This document shows positions 54,422-63,513 of a stretch of DNA of 64,000 bases, in pieces. The translations under genes were made by a program, and so were the position numbers. How positions within the stretch are numbered: position 1 is the first letter of the stretch; each line of letters opens with the position of its first letter. The notes below the pieces were generated by a model. The model saw only the letters and a list, made by a program, of their open reading frames with translations. It had not been told where the DNA came from and ran no database searches. Source of the DNA: Paenibacillus sp. GTDB taxonomy: Bacteria; Bacteroidota; Bacteroidia; Bacteroidales; Muribaculaceae. Where the stretch lies: NCBI GenBank assembly GCA_023663345.1, contig JAMPHR010000001.1, positions 1-64,000 on the forward strand, given 5' to 3'.

Positions 54422-57277
54422 TCAGAATCTACGATCGGGGCGTCCACCGCCGAATCCACCGGGACGTCCACCAGGACCACCATGACCACCAGGACCATGA
54501 CCTTCGTTGAATCCCTTGGGCTCGTTGCCCTTACCGAAGGTGTTAAAGCGATAGGATACTGAGAGCATAAAGTAGCGTGTCAGCACATTTGTCTCGGTAT
54601 CGTCCATATAGTTTGCGTTGATGCTTCGGCTGATGCTGTTGACCTGGTTGAGAAGGTCATAGACACGCAATGAAACCGTGAGAGCCTTGCTCTTGAGCAA
54701 CTGCTGGGAGATTGAGGCATTCCACATCCAGGTATTGGTGTTGAAGCCGGCCGAATATCCCTTGGTGGCAGTGTAGTTGACATCGCTCTGGATGGTCAGC
54801 CCCCACGAGGTGTAGTAGGAAGCATCGAGACGTCCTCCGTAGCGGTGGATGGTAGCGTTGCTCGCTGTCTGCACCGAGTTGTTGGAGTACTGGATATTGT
54901 ATTGCGGACGCAACTCAATCTCGAAATTATCGGGACGGAAAGCTATACCCGGGCTCTCAAACACACTGAAATTACGGGCCTTATTGCGCTCTCCGTTGTT
55001 GTAACCTATATTCTGTGATGCATTACCGAATATGTGGTTGGAGATGGTCCATTTCTTGTTTCTAAGAGGCATCGACATCATATTCATGAGTCGAGCGTTC
55101 CACACACCGTTGACGTTGGTGTAGGTAGTGGTGCGTGTGGCGTTGGCATCGTACGTGGTCTTGGATATGATGGAGTTCTGGTTGAACGTGAAGTCAAAAT
55201 TGAACATCATCGAGCGCTGTGCCTCCATATTGAAGTCCTGGAAGCGCAGGTTGAGATTATGGGCAAACGATGGCTTCAGGTCAGGGTTACCTATAATCAC
55301 GTTCATGGGGTCGGTGACATCTGGCACAGGCTGGAGCTGAGACATAGATGGCTGCGATGAACGTCCGCGATAGTTGGCTTGGAATGAGCGACGCTTGCTG
55401 AACTTATAACGCATACGCAAGTATGGAGCGTAGTTCCACACCCAACGGGTGTCGATGTTGCGGTTGGAGTTGATGAGGTCGGTCGATTTCGACATCTGTG
55501 GCACGAGAGCGAGACCCACTTCATAGTTCATGTTCTTGCCGGTCTTTTTATATCCGAGACGTATGTTCTGATTGAAATAATTGTTGCGGAAGCTGTTGGA
55601 GAGATCCTCGTTGAGCACAAGATCCTCAAGCGGGGTCAATGGGTCGTCGTAGTCGTAGGAAAGGCGGTCGGCATTGTTCCACCTATAGTTCATGCGATAG
55701 CTGAATACTATAGAGTTACCATTGGCGGGGTTACCAAGGGGTTCGGTCCAGGTGAACTGTCCCATCACCTGATTGTTCCAGGTGTGAGAGTTGACGTATT
55801 GATCCTGGTCTTCAATGAGATAGTCATCGGTCGTAGGATCATCCTCCTCAGCATCCATTTCGTCAAGTATCTTCTTTATGATATGGGAGAACGAATATTG
55901 ATATTCCCTCACATTTGACATCGAGTAGCTACCGCTTACCGACAGTGAGCGGCCTCGATGACTGTTGAACTGATGGGAATATATGAGCCGGCCGGAAGCT
56001 TCGTAGGAGTTACCTCGCGAGTTGACATTGTTGTCGGTTGAGCTGACTATGTCATTTCCGTCGGTGTTATAGCGTGGATCTCGGTTGATTGTGTTCTCCC
56101 ATGAATATGCATTCTGATGATTGAAACGGAATTCGGGACGGAACTCGAGGGTGTTGAACGAGTCAGGCTTCCATTGCATTCGCAGATTGGCGCTCACGTT
56201 ATTAGATCGATCACGGGCAAGATTCTCTATCTTGGAGTATGTGGAATAACCAGTGAAGAAGTATTCGCGGTTCTGACGCTTAGACGACGAGCGGTCAGTG
56301 TTAGAGAACATTATATCTCCTCCTATACGGAATATCTCCTCGTTACCGACATTGAAATTGAGTCCTATGGCACGTGATATAGTGGTTCCACCCTGTCCGC
56401 GGGGTCCACGGAAACGTGAACCGTTGCTGTCGGTAAAGCCTATCTGGTTAATGTTATTGAGATTGCCGAGGAATGTCAACTGATTGCCATCCCAGAAACG
56501 GTTGATATTGAACGAGGCGGCATATCGGCTATCAGTACCGTATCCGGCCTCGGCTGTGCCAAACCATCCGTTGTCCATGCCTCTTTTCACTGTAAGGTTG
56601 ATCACGGTCTCATCCTCACCGTCGTCAACGCCCGTGAGGCGGGCCATGTCGCTCTTACGGTCCACAACCTGGAGCTTGTCGATCATATTAGCGGGAAGAT
56701 TTTTGGAGGCTACCTGAGGATCGTCGCTGAAGAACTCTTTACCGTTGACCAAAATCTTGGTGATAGATTTGCCCTGAGCTGTAATCTTGCCATCGCTATC
56801 GACCTCTACGCCAGGCAAACGCTTGAGCAGATCCTCAACCACAGCATTGGGCTGTGTGTGGTAGGAGTCAGCGTTGTATTCCACGGTATCTTCCATTACC
56901 TTGATGGGGGTTTTGGTGGCCACAACATTGACCACGCCGAGAAGCTGAGACGATTCCTTCATCTCAATGACTCCAAGACGCATGTTGGAGCCGGCGTTTC
57001 CGTTAAGATCCTGATAGTAGTCGGAATATCCTATATAGGTTACCGAAAGTATATAGTTGCCTTTTTTGACACCCTGTATGGTAAACTTACCGTCGAGATT
57101 GGTAGTGACACCCTTGACAAATGCGCTATCCTTAGCAGCAAGTAGCCTGACGGTCGCTTCCATCAGCGGGTCGGTGGTGGCAGCATCCTTTACAGTGCCT
57201 GTGATGTTAAATGCAAATGAAGTGAATGGGATGAGGAGGAGGGTAAACGCGAGCAGTGCGTGGGTGATACGTGTCAT
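54422..57277 (-). CDS. TonB-receptor-like outer-membrane barrel with carboxypeptidase-regulatory domain
   Basis: The 951-residue protein has a signal peptide (about 1-22), a carboxypeptidase-regulatory-like beta-sandwich (about 23-110), a plug-like domain (about 118-230) and a long barrel of the OMP_b-brl_3 type (to about 920). It ends in a 30-residue tail of Gly, Pro, His and Arg. It lacks a SusD partner gene and does not look like SusC, so sugar import is unlikely. Relatives are common in Bacteroidetes and mostly uncharacterised. The tail after the last strand is unusual, because barrels normally end in an aromatic residue. Confidence 0.82.
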   Translation of the reverse strand: MTRITHALLAFTLLLIPFTSFAFNITGTVKDAATTDPLMEATVRLLAAKDSAFVKGVTTNLDGKFTIQGVKKGNYILSVTYIGYSDYYQDLNGNAGSNMRLGVIEMKESSQLLGVVNVVATKTPIKVMEDTVEYNADSYHTQPNAVVEDLLKRLPGVEVDSDGKITAQGKSITKILVNGKEFFSDDPQVASKNLPANMIDKLQVVDRKSDMARLTGVDDGEDETVINLTVKRGMDNGWFGTAEAGYGTDSRYAASFNINRFWDGNQLTFLGNLNNINQIGFTDSNGSRFRGPRGQGGTTISRAIGLNFNVGNEEIFRIGGDIMFSNTDRSSSKRQNREYFFTGYSTYSKIENLARDRSNNVSANLRMQWKPDSFNTLEFRPEFRFNHQNAYSWENTINRDPRYNTDGNDIVSSTDNNVNSRGNSYEASGRLIYSHQFNSHRGRSLSVSGSYSMSNVREYQYSFSHIIKKILDEMDAEEDDPTTDDYLIEDQDQYVNSHTWNNQVMGQFTWTEPLGNPANGNSIVFSYRMNYRWNNADRLSYDYDDPLTPLEDLVLNEDLSNSFRNNYFNQNIRLGYKKTGKNMNYEVGLALVPQMSKSTDLINSNRNIDTRWVWNYAPYLRMRYKFSKRRSFQANYRGRSSQPSMSQLQPVPDVTDPMNVIIGNPDLKPSFAHNLNLRFQDFNMEAQRSMMFNFDFTFNQNSIISKTTYDANATRTTTYTNVNGVWNARLMNMMSMPLRNKKWTISNHIFGNASQNIGYNNGERNKARNFSVFESPGIAFRPDNFEIELRPQYNIQYSNNSVQTASNATIHRYGGRLDASYYTSWGLTIQSDVNYTATKGYSAGFNTNTWMWNASISQQLLKSKALTVSLRVYDLLNQVNSISRSINANYMDDTETNVLTRYFMLSVSYRFNTFGKGNEPKGFNEGHGPGGHGGPGGRPGGFGGGRPDRRF

Positions 57278-57432
57278 CGTAATACTGAAGTCTTGTGGTG
57301 ATGGTGACTGTTATAGTTGAACTGTTACGTTATTATTGACCGTGATTTTATCCTAAAGTTTAATCTCCGTTAATCAATATTTTGTTAAAACTTGTAAACC
57401 GAACGGACTTATTGTAGCCACAGCAGATGATG

Positions 57433-57485
57433 ACGGAGCACTGGAATCCGCAGTCTTAACCGAGACTTTGGAACCGGTGCTCCGT
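57433..57485. other. Nested inverted repeat downstream of mlaD gene
   Basis: ACGGAGCAC (57433-57441) pairs with GTGCTCCGT (57477-57485), and inside AGTCT (57452-57456) pairs with AGACT (57463-57467). There is no T tract on the minus strand. It may be a structured transcript end or a small intergenic repeat. Confidence 0.4.
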
Positions 57486-57492
57486 AAGGATG

Positions 57493-57539
57493 TGACACAA
57501 TTTATAAATCGCTTCCCCTTACGGGGAGGTGCTGTGTCA
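57493..57539. other. Inverted repeat overlapping the mlaD stop codon
   Basis: TGACACA (57493-57499) pairs with TGTGTCA (57533-57539), with an inner CCCC/GGGG stem (57515-57518, 57523-57526) and a 4-base loop. The stop codon of the MlaD gene is inside the right arm. Together with the repeat at 57433-57485 it makes the end of this transcript highly structured. Confidence 0.4.
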
Positions 57540-58451
57540 GAATATCTTTATGCTGGGGATATATCGTTTGGGCTGACGCTTGAGGTCGATAAGAATACTA
57601 TCGACATGAGCAACCGAATTATTAAGGTTATTGTACAGCCCCGGATCATTGAGCAGAAGGCCGAGCGACGAGTTAGTAGAATTGAGTTTCTTAGTTGCCT
57701 CGTCAAGATTGGCCGTGATGGAGTTGACATTACGCATGGTTGAGTCGAGAGGCATGTTCTTGAGGTCATCGGAAAGCACTGCAAGAGCTTTGGAGACCTG
57801 CGAGATGTTGGCTGAGATCTCGTTTACATTGGACATCGTGGCACTTGTATTGTTGAGCAGGGCAGGTACAGCACGGTTGAGACTTGTGGTGGTAGCCTCA
57901 AGGTTGGCCAAGATGGCATCAAGGCGTTTCACTGAACTTGTGAGGGCCGGATCAGAGGCTACGGCAGTGAGTGCCACTACAAGCGAGTCGATATGAGGAG
58001 CAATCTGCATTACTGTAGGCATGAGTTCGGTGGAGACCTTATCCATGAGACCCGATCCATTGATACCGGCTATCTTGTCACCAACGTTGAGCATTGTTGT
58101 CGATGTACCCATCTTGAGCTCGATGGTGGAGGTGCCGAGCATGTCGGTGACGATAACAGCTTCAGTACCCTGGGGGAGACGCAGTTTCTTGTCGAGACTC
58201 AATTCCACTTTCACATGACCGGGATTATCGTACTCGTAGGCTATTTCCTTCACAAGTCCCACCTTGTAACCGTTTAGAGTGATCGGAGCTGACTGGGCAA
58301 GTCCGGTAACATTGGTGTAAGATGCGTAATAGTAATTTGAGTCTTTGAAGATATTGACTCCCTTGAGATAGTTGATGCCAAACACGAGCACAAGGAGTGC
58401 TATGAGCACTGATGTACCTATGATTATTTCGCGTGAGAATAGCTTCTTCAT
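57537..58451 (-). CDS. MlaD/MCE domain protein
   Basis: The 304-residue protein has one N-terminal membrane span (about 8-28) and a MCE domain (about 36-115, including APITLNGYKVGLVKEI). A long region of predicted helix (about 130-290) follows. It is the substrate-binding part of an Mla-type phospholipid transport system between the membranes, anchored in the inner membrane. Partner genes mlaE and mlaF are not in the window. It is 72 bases after the amidase gene on the same strand, a pairing common in Bacteroidetes. Confidence 0.88.
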   Translation of the reverse strand: MKKLFSREIIIGTSVLIALLVLVFGINYLKGVNIFKDSNYYYASYTNVTGLAQSAPITLNGYKVGLVKEIAYEYDNPGHVKVELSLDKKLRLPQGTEAVIVTDMLGTSTIELKMGTSTTMLNVGDKIAGINGSGLMDKVSTELMPTVMQIAPHIDSLVVALTAVASDPALTSSVKRLDAILANLEATTTSLNRAVPALLNNTSATMSNVNEISANISQVSKALAVLSDDLKNMPLDSTMRNVNSITANLDEATKKLNSTNSSLGLLLNDPGLYNNLNNSVAHVDSILIDLKRQPKRYIPSIKIF

Positions 58452-58523
58452 AATCCGGATTATATGTCTGTTTTTTTATGTTTACTGAGTATAGTGGAGA
58501 GTGAGAATGAGAGTGTGGAGGAT

Positions 58524-59657
58524 TTATTTCACCCTTTTCCCATTGCGTGTCTTGATCACAAAAGCATCAGGAAATTTCTTCTTAACCTTCTTGAGCTCGC
58601 GGTTGGCCTCAGCCATTGAGTAGTATGCTCCATAGGTATACTTTATCATTCCTCCGTCCTTGTAGGAGTCTACAGGACTGAGCTTCTTGAAGCGTGCGTC
58701 CCCCTTTCGTATGGCCTTGGGTGCTGTCAGGAACTGTATCTTGTACACTATGTCCCGATCTTTTTCTCCATTGGTTTCGGCCTTGGTGACAGGGGTGCCA
58801 TCGGGGACAGTCTCCTCGGGTTCCGGCCTGGCCTTGGAAGCAGGATGAGGCCTGGGATTACTTTTGGTAGTGGCCCGTGATGACGATGTAGTACGGTAGC
58901 GTTCCACTCCGTTGTAGATGGCCCGGGCGAGCTTGGTGCTTCCGGCATCGGATGACATGAAAGTCTCCATAGCAGGATTGCATATAAAGTCGAGCTCTAC
59001 GAGTATGGCAGGCATACTTGTGCGCACGAGCACCCAGAACGGGGCTTGCCTCACTCCATTATTTTTTCTTCCCGCATGGCGCACCAACTGATTCTGCACG
59101 GCCTCGGCCAGCGCTATGCTTTGGTCCATATTTTTATGCTGCATCATCTCGAATGCTATGTAGCTTTCGGTCGACGACGGATCAAATCCCTGGTAAGTGG
59201 ATGTGTAGTCATCCTCCATCTTCATAACTTCGTTCTCGCGCATAGCCACACTGAGGTTAGTGTCACTCTTGTCGAGACCGAGGGTGTAGACAGCGGCTCC
59301 GTTGATGCGCTTGTGCATAGGTGATTTCTTGGATATGGAGTTGGCATGTATGGATATGAATATATCAGCATGTTTGCCGTTGGCTATGTCGGCACGTCGT
59401 TGCAGTGGGATGAAACGGTCATCGTCGCGGGTCATCACCACCTTCACGTCGTCCATTCCGTCCTGGAGCATCTTCTGAAGCTTGCGGGCAACCTTTAGAT
59501 TGACGGTTTTTTCGTTTGTACGAGCTCCGAGAGCTCCAGCGTCTTTGCCTCCATGCCCCGGGTCTATCACCACCACATAGTCCTTGGCTTGCATCGGCGG
59601 GGCAGCTACTGCTGAGATCATCAGCAGGCACAACAGAGTATGTAGTAAGCGATGCAT
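58524..59657 (-). CDS. N-acetylmuramoyl-L-alanine amidase with C-terminal SPOR-like domain
   Basis: The 377-residue protein has a signal peptide (about 1-24). The amidase-3 domain (about 27-235) shows VVIDPGHGGKDAGALG, FISIHANS and VELDFICNP, carrying the zinc His and Glu residues and the catalytic Glu. After a Ser/Pro/Arg linker, a SPOR-like domain (about 295-377) should bind denuded glycan strands at the division site. It cuts the bond between muramic acid and the stem peptide during cell separation. A TAATTTTG -7 box lies on the minus strand at 59703-59696, about 40 bases upstream, without a clear -33 partner. Confidence 0.92.
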   Translation of the reverse strand: MHRLLHTLLCLLMISAVAAPPMQAKDYVVVIDPGHGGKDAGALGARTNEKTVNLKVARKLQKMLQDGMDDVKVVMTRDDDRFIPLQRRADIANGKHADIFISIHANSISKKSPMHKRINGAAVYTLGLDKSDTNLSVAMRENEVMKMEDDYTSTYQGFDPSSTESYIAFEMMQHKNMDQSIALAEAVQNQLVRHAGRKNNGVRQAPFWVLVRTSMPAILVELDFICNPAMETFMSSDAGSTKLARAIYNGVERYRTTSSSRATTKSNPRPHPASKARPEPEETVPDGTPVTKAETNGEKDRDIVYKIQFLTAPKAIRKGDARFKKLSPVDSYKDGGMIKYTYGAYYSMAEANRELKKVKKKFPDAFVIKTRNGKRVK

Positions 59658-59742
59658 AATATGGAATAGAAGTGCTATATTTCAGTTACAACGTGCAAAA
59701 TTAACAAAAGAAAACCAATTTGAAGCCACGGATTACCAAAAA

Positions 59743-59774
59743 TTGGCTTATGTGCGAAAAAATATCTAATTTTG
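59743..59774 (+). promoter_or_regulatory. Promoter of the gldB gene
   Basis: TTG (59743-59745), a 21-base spacer and TAATTTTG (59767-59774) fit the Bacteroidetes promoter. The start near 59781 lies after the in-frame codon at 59772 and before the ATG at 59826, which decides for the later start. Confidence 0.7.
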
Positions 59775-59825
59775 GAGAAAAATATATTTCCTTACAGGCC
59801 GTCGGACATCCGGGCCATATTGTGT

Positions 59826-60779
59826 ATGAAAAATATCCGTATAATATGTGCGGCCTGCCTGACGGTGATGGTGGCCGCCGTGTCCCAATCGTGTGGAGGC
59901 AACATCGGTGATGCGACTCTTCACCGACTCGACCTGCAATTGTCACAAGGAGAGGTGCCAGAGGATTCGCTCATGTTCCGCGCAGCCGAGAGGCTGTTTG
60001 AGATGTGTGGCTACGGACCATTGTATCAACTCAGTGCAGGGGATTACGCCTCCAAGCCATCCATACTCGAGCACAGGGAGGCCGTGGAAAGAGAATTTGC
60101 CGATATGTCTCATGAGAGCCGAGCAATAGGCAAGGCGTTTGACCGCCTGCACGCTGAGCTTCCGGGTGCAGTGATCCCAAGGCTATTCACCATCATATCA
60201 CCCTACACCCAATCGATATTTGTGGATGACACCACAATGTATATCGGATTGAATCACTATCTTGGCACGAGCTACGAAAAATACGAATACTTTCCTGAAT
60301 ACGTGCGTCGTCTTAAAGTACGCCCACGTTTGCCTATTGATGTTGTGGAAGCCATAGTGCGCACTTCCTACCCTTACGAGGGGGGCGAGTACCCCCAAAC
60401 GGTGTCACGACTGGCATACGAGGGCGCTGTCGCCGAGGCTGTAATGAGAATAACAAGCAAGGATGAGGCTATGGTAATGGGATATGCCGACAAGGATTAC
60501 CTCTGGCTCAGGGATCACGAACATGAGATGTGGGACACACTTGTGTCTCGACAGTTGCTGTTCAGTTCTGACAATGCTGTGATACGTTCTCTCGTGGGTG
60601 TTAATCCCGCATCTATGATCCTATCGTCCGATGCTCCCGGATGGGCCGGCCGTTACATAGGCCACCGATTGGTGGAGTCCTACTTGTCGGGCCATTCAGG
60701 AACTTCCCTTGAGACACTCCTCTCGCCCGATTTCTACAGATCCCCCTCATTGCTCGGCGATGCCGGATATAATCCATGA
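59826..60779 (+). CDS. gldB: GldB family lipoprotein
   Basis: From the ATG at 59826 the protein has 317 residues, with a lipoprotein signal and lipobox VSQSC (Cys23). The body matches the GldB family: LEHREAVEREFADM, a stretch with YIGLNHYLG, and the C-terminal GYIxHxxVESYLS-like segment (GRYIGHRLVESYL). GldB was found as a gliding protein in Flavobacterium but is also present in non-gliding Bacteroidales, where it is thought to serve membrane or type IX-related functions. It is read opposite to the amidase gene from a shared 168-base region. Confidence 0.88.
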   Translation: MKNIRIICAACLTVMVAAVSQSCGGNIGDATLHRLDLQLSQGEVPEDSLMFRAAERLFEMCGYGPLYQLSAGDYASKPSILEHREAVEREFADMSHESRAIGKAFDRLHAELPGAVIPRLFTIISPYTQSIFVDDTTMYIGLNHYLGTSYEKYEYFPEYVRRLKVRPRLPIDVVEAIVRTSYPYEGGEYPQTVSRLAYEGAVAEAVMRITSKDEAMVMGYADKDYLWLRDHEHEMWDTLVSRQLLFSSDNAVIRSLVGVNPASMILSSDAPGWAGRYIGHRLVESYLSGHSGTSLETLLSPDFYRSPSLLGDAGYNP

Positions 60780-60816
60780 TGGAAACATGATGAAGGGACT
60801 CTCCCCTACATGAGCC

Positions 60817-60848
60817 TCAGTCCCATTCCGAAAGCAGAATGAGACTGA
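60817..60848. other. Stem-loop after gldB
   Basis: TCAGTC-c-CATTC (60817-60828) pairs with GAATG-a-GACTGA (60837-60848), 11 pairs with one mismatch and an 8-base loop. It lies 37 bases past the gldB stop and between two converging genes. No T tract, so termination is only a guess. Confidence 0.45.
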
Positions 60849-60903
60849 AACTAATAGTGTAAACCGTGAACTGAGATTCCGGCTATGGTGGATGGAGATA
60901 AAA

Positions 60904-61140
60904 TCATCGGGATGCGTAGGAGAGCACAGTGGGACTCTCGACATCGACTCCGTATTCACGTGCTCGCTCGAGGATAGCCCTTGCGAGCTTTGGTTTCAGA
61001 TCCTCGGGACAATACCGGAAGTAGGCCTCTGCCGCTCTCACGTGTGCAGCATCGGGCATTGGGTACTCACGACGCTCCGGGAGTCCGTAGACGCTATCGG
61101 GGAGTTCTTTACGCTCCTCGTAAGATATACGGTCGCTCAT
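60904..61140 (-). CDS. Small DUF6582-like protein
   Basis: The 78-residue protein is soluble and charged, with no signal. It shows the pattern KELPDSVYGLPERREYPMPDAAHVRAAEAYFRYC, resembling a short domain (DUF6582) found in some bacterial and phage proteins of unknown function. It starts 15 bases after the stop of the small barrel gene and so probably shares its transcript. The pairing of a cytoplasmic protein and a barrel has no obvious reason. Confidence 0.65.
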   Translation of the reverse strand: MSDRISYEERKELPDSVYGLPERREYPMPDAAHVRAAEAYFRYCPEDLKPKLARAILERAREYGVDVESPTVLSYASR

Positions 61141-61155
61141 AATGGTAATAATGCT

Positions 61156-61671
61156 TTAGAGGTTAAGGCGGAATCCTACCTGCAGGAGACCTTGTGCTCC
61201 GAAACCTAACTCTCCAAACATCGAGGCTACACGCGATAATCCGACCTCAGCTCCGATGGGTGATACCTGGAATGCGAAGTATGCCTTGTTTTCCGACCAG
61301 TCATCGACGGTAATGTGAGTGATGTCGACACCGGCAGCAGCATGGGCATAGAGACGTACTATGGAATTGCGCCAGTAGTCATACTTGCCGTTGAGCATTA
61401 TCACATGATAGTAGGCATTGGCATCGTCGATATGCTTGTAGGAGGCTGAGGAGAATGTGTAGGTGAATCCGAGGTCAAACGATGGAGCAACCCTGAAGTT
61501 CACACCCGCAGTGAGCGCTCCCCAAGCGTTGTTGATTGATCCCCCGTCGTGCATGTCGGTGCAATCCATCTGAGTGTAGCCACCGTAACCGATATGGAGC
61601 TGGGTTCGCTGTGCGCTGGCTCCGAAAGCGAGCCCGAGTATGGCACACATTGCAAGTAGGAATTTTTTCAT
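61156..61671 (-). CDS. Small outer-membrane beta-barrel protein
   Basis: The 171-residue protein has a signal peptide (about 1-20) and eight likely strands with alternating residues, ending QGLLQVGFRLNL. It fits the small OMP_b-brl class of Bacteroidetes. Function unknown. It lies 64 bases past the transporter gene's stop on the same strand. Confidence 0.75.
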   Translation of the reverse strand: MKKFLLAMCAILGLAFGASAQRTQLHIGYGGYTQMDCTDMHDGGSINNAWGALTAGVNFRVAPSFDLGFTYTFSSASYKHIDDANAYYHVIMLNGKYDYWRNSIVRLYAHAAAGVDITHITVDDWSENKAYFAFQVSPIGAEVGLSRVASMFGELGFGAQGLLQVGFRLNL

Positions 61672-61735
61672 AACGAAATAGTTGTTTAGAAGATTTAATA
61701 CAACCTAATAAACACTAATGGTTATAAAAAAGTTC

Positions 61736-63397
61736 TCAGATGAACGCGAGAATTATCAGTTGGGCTACTATTACCCGACAGAACATGGAGAGCGGATAGA
61801 CGGTGGCGTAGCTCACAGTGGCATAGTCGCCGGGCACTATATCGTTGGTATAGTTGAGAGCCATGGGATTGGCCATGCTTCCGCACAGCATACCACACGT
61901 GAGACCGAAGTCCATGCGACACAGTTTCAAAGCCACTGCCCCCATTATGAGCACAGGCACCACCGTGATGAGAAATCCCAGCAATATCCACACCAATCCC
62001 TCGGGGCGCATGATCGTGTCTATGAAGTGGCCTCCTGCCTCAAGACCAAGACAGGCCAGATAGAGTGACAGACCTATGCCTCGCAACATCAGGTTGGCAC
62101 TACGTGTGGTATAGGTCACAAGGCGAAACTGAGGGCCGAACCGGCCGATAAGTATGCCCACTATTATCGGTCCTCCTGCCAGGCCGAGCTTGATGGGGGT
62201 TGAGATGCCCGGCACGGCTATGGGAATGGCTCCGAGAATAAGTCCAAGCACTATTCCCACAAATATGGCCCCGAGATTGGGCTCCTTGAGCTTTATATCG
62301 GTGTTGCCAAGTATCTGTTCCACCTTCTCAATATCGGCGGCATATCCTACCACCGTGAGAATGTCGCCGAGTTGAAGCACCAGTTCGGGAGTGGCGAGCA
62401 GGTAAAGGCCACTGCGGTTTACACGGCTTATATTAATATGGTACTGTTTGCGCAGATGGAGCGATCCCAGCTTACGTCCGTTGATAGCTGACCGGCTCAC
62501 GATGATGCGCCGCGAGATGAGCTGATTGTCGATGGCGTTCCAGTCGATATCCTTCTTGTTCCAGTCGCGGTCCTCCTGACGGCCAAACATTACTTTAAGT
62601 TTACCACAATCAGCCGGAGTAGTAATCACAAGGAGATGATCGTCCTTCCGCAACATGGTGTCAGAGTCAGGCAACACCACCTCTCCCTCGTGCCACAGAC
62701 GGGAGATCACAAAGGGAGTCTTGGCAAGTGCCGAGATCTCGCGCACACTCATATCATAGATCGCCGGATTGCACACCTGAAATTCGGCTATGAACGTGGT
62801 ATCGGGTTCTTCAGCAGGCGATGACAGCGATGTACCAGGACGTATCATAAGCTTACGCATAAGTATGATAGCAAGTATAACACCCACCACGCCGAGCGGA
62901 TAGGTGACCGCACAGCTCAATGCCGCCCCGTTGGCCGAGATTCCTGCCTGCTGCAATGCTTGCTGAGCCGCACCGAGAGCCGGGGTATTGGTCGAGGCTC
63001 CACACAGGATTCCGGTGGCATCGCCTATAGGTATGTCCATAGTGAGGCTGAATGCCACAGCCATCACTGTACCTATTGCAAGCACTCCGAGTCCAAGTAG
63101 ATTGAGAGAGAGACCACCGGTGCGGAACGAGCTGAAAAAGCCAGGACCGACTTTAAGACCAAGCTCGTAGACGAAAAGCACGAGGCCCAGATTCTGGGTA
63201 TAACGCAATATCACTGGATCGATCGACAGGCCTATATGACCGGCAAGGATTCCGGCGAAGAATACAAAAGTGACACCAAGCGAGATGCCCCATACACGTA
63301 TTTTACCCAAGCCGAGACCTACGGCTATGATAACCGATATGATTATCACGGCCTGAAGGGCGGTATGGGCGGTAAACAGTTCTATAATCCAGTCCAC
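61736..63397 (-). CDS. AspT/YidE-type transporter with TrkA-C domains
   Basis: The 553-residue protein has two membrane halves (about 1-185 and 370-553), each with the duplicated YidE/YbjL domain of the aspartate:alanine antiporter family. The first carries GILCGASTNTPALGAA and the second GMLCGSMANPMALNY. Between them are two soluble TrkA-C-like domains (about 200-365), which usually bind a regulatory ligand. Substrate unknown; a small acid or amino acid is likely. The start is 59 bases from the gmd terminator. Confidence 0.88.
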   Translation of the reverse strand: MDWIIELFTAHTALQAVIIISVIIAVGLGLGKIRVWGISLGVTFVFFAGILAGHIGLSIDPVILRYTQNLGLVLFVYELGLKVGPGFFSSFRTGGLSLNLLGLGVLAIGTVMAVAFSLTMDIPIGDATGILCGASTNTPALGAAQQALQQAGISANGAALSCAVTYPLGVVGVILAIILMRKLMIRPGTSLSSPAEEPDTTFIAEFQVCNPAIYDMSVREISALAKTPFVISRLWHEGEVVLPDSDTMLRKDDHLLVITTPADCGKLKVMFGRQEDRDWNKKDIDWNAIDNQLISRRIIVSRSAINGRKLGSLHLRKQYHINISRVNRSGLYLLATPELVLQLGDILTVVGYAADIEKVEQILGNTDIKLKEPNLGAIFVGIVLGLILGAIPIAVPGISTPIKLGLAGGPIIVGILIGRFGPQFRLVTYTTRSANLMLRGIGLSLYLACLGLEAGGHFIDTIMRPEGLVWILLGFLITVVPVLIMGAVALKLCRMDFGLTCGMLCGSMANPMALNYTNDIVPGDYATVSYATVYPLSMFCRVIVAQLIILAFI

Positions 63398-63456
63398 AGT
63401 AATGCGAAAGTTATAGGGGTGAAAATTCAGCTAATGGGAGCGGAGAGCATAAACAA

Positions 63457-63478
63457 GGGGAGATACGCCTACCTCCCC
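63457..63478 (-). terminator. Terminator of gmd
   Basis: On the minus strand GGGGAG and CTCCCC form a stem around a 10-base loop, followed by TTGTTTATG. It lies 35 bases past the gmd stop. Confidence 0.7.
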
Positions 63479-63513
63479 TCGTTGTAATTATTATTACGGA
63501 CAGAACCGTTATA

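Noticed and set aside
54422-57277. SusC-like importer that could serve the RG-II cluster
   Set aside because: No SusD gene follows, the build is the OMP_b-brl_3 type, and it lies outside the cluster behind its own terminator.
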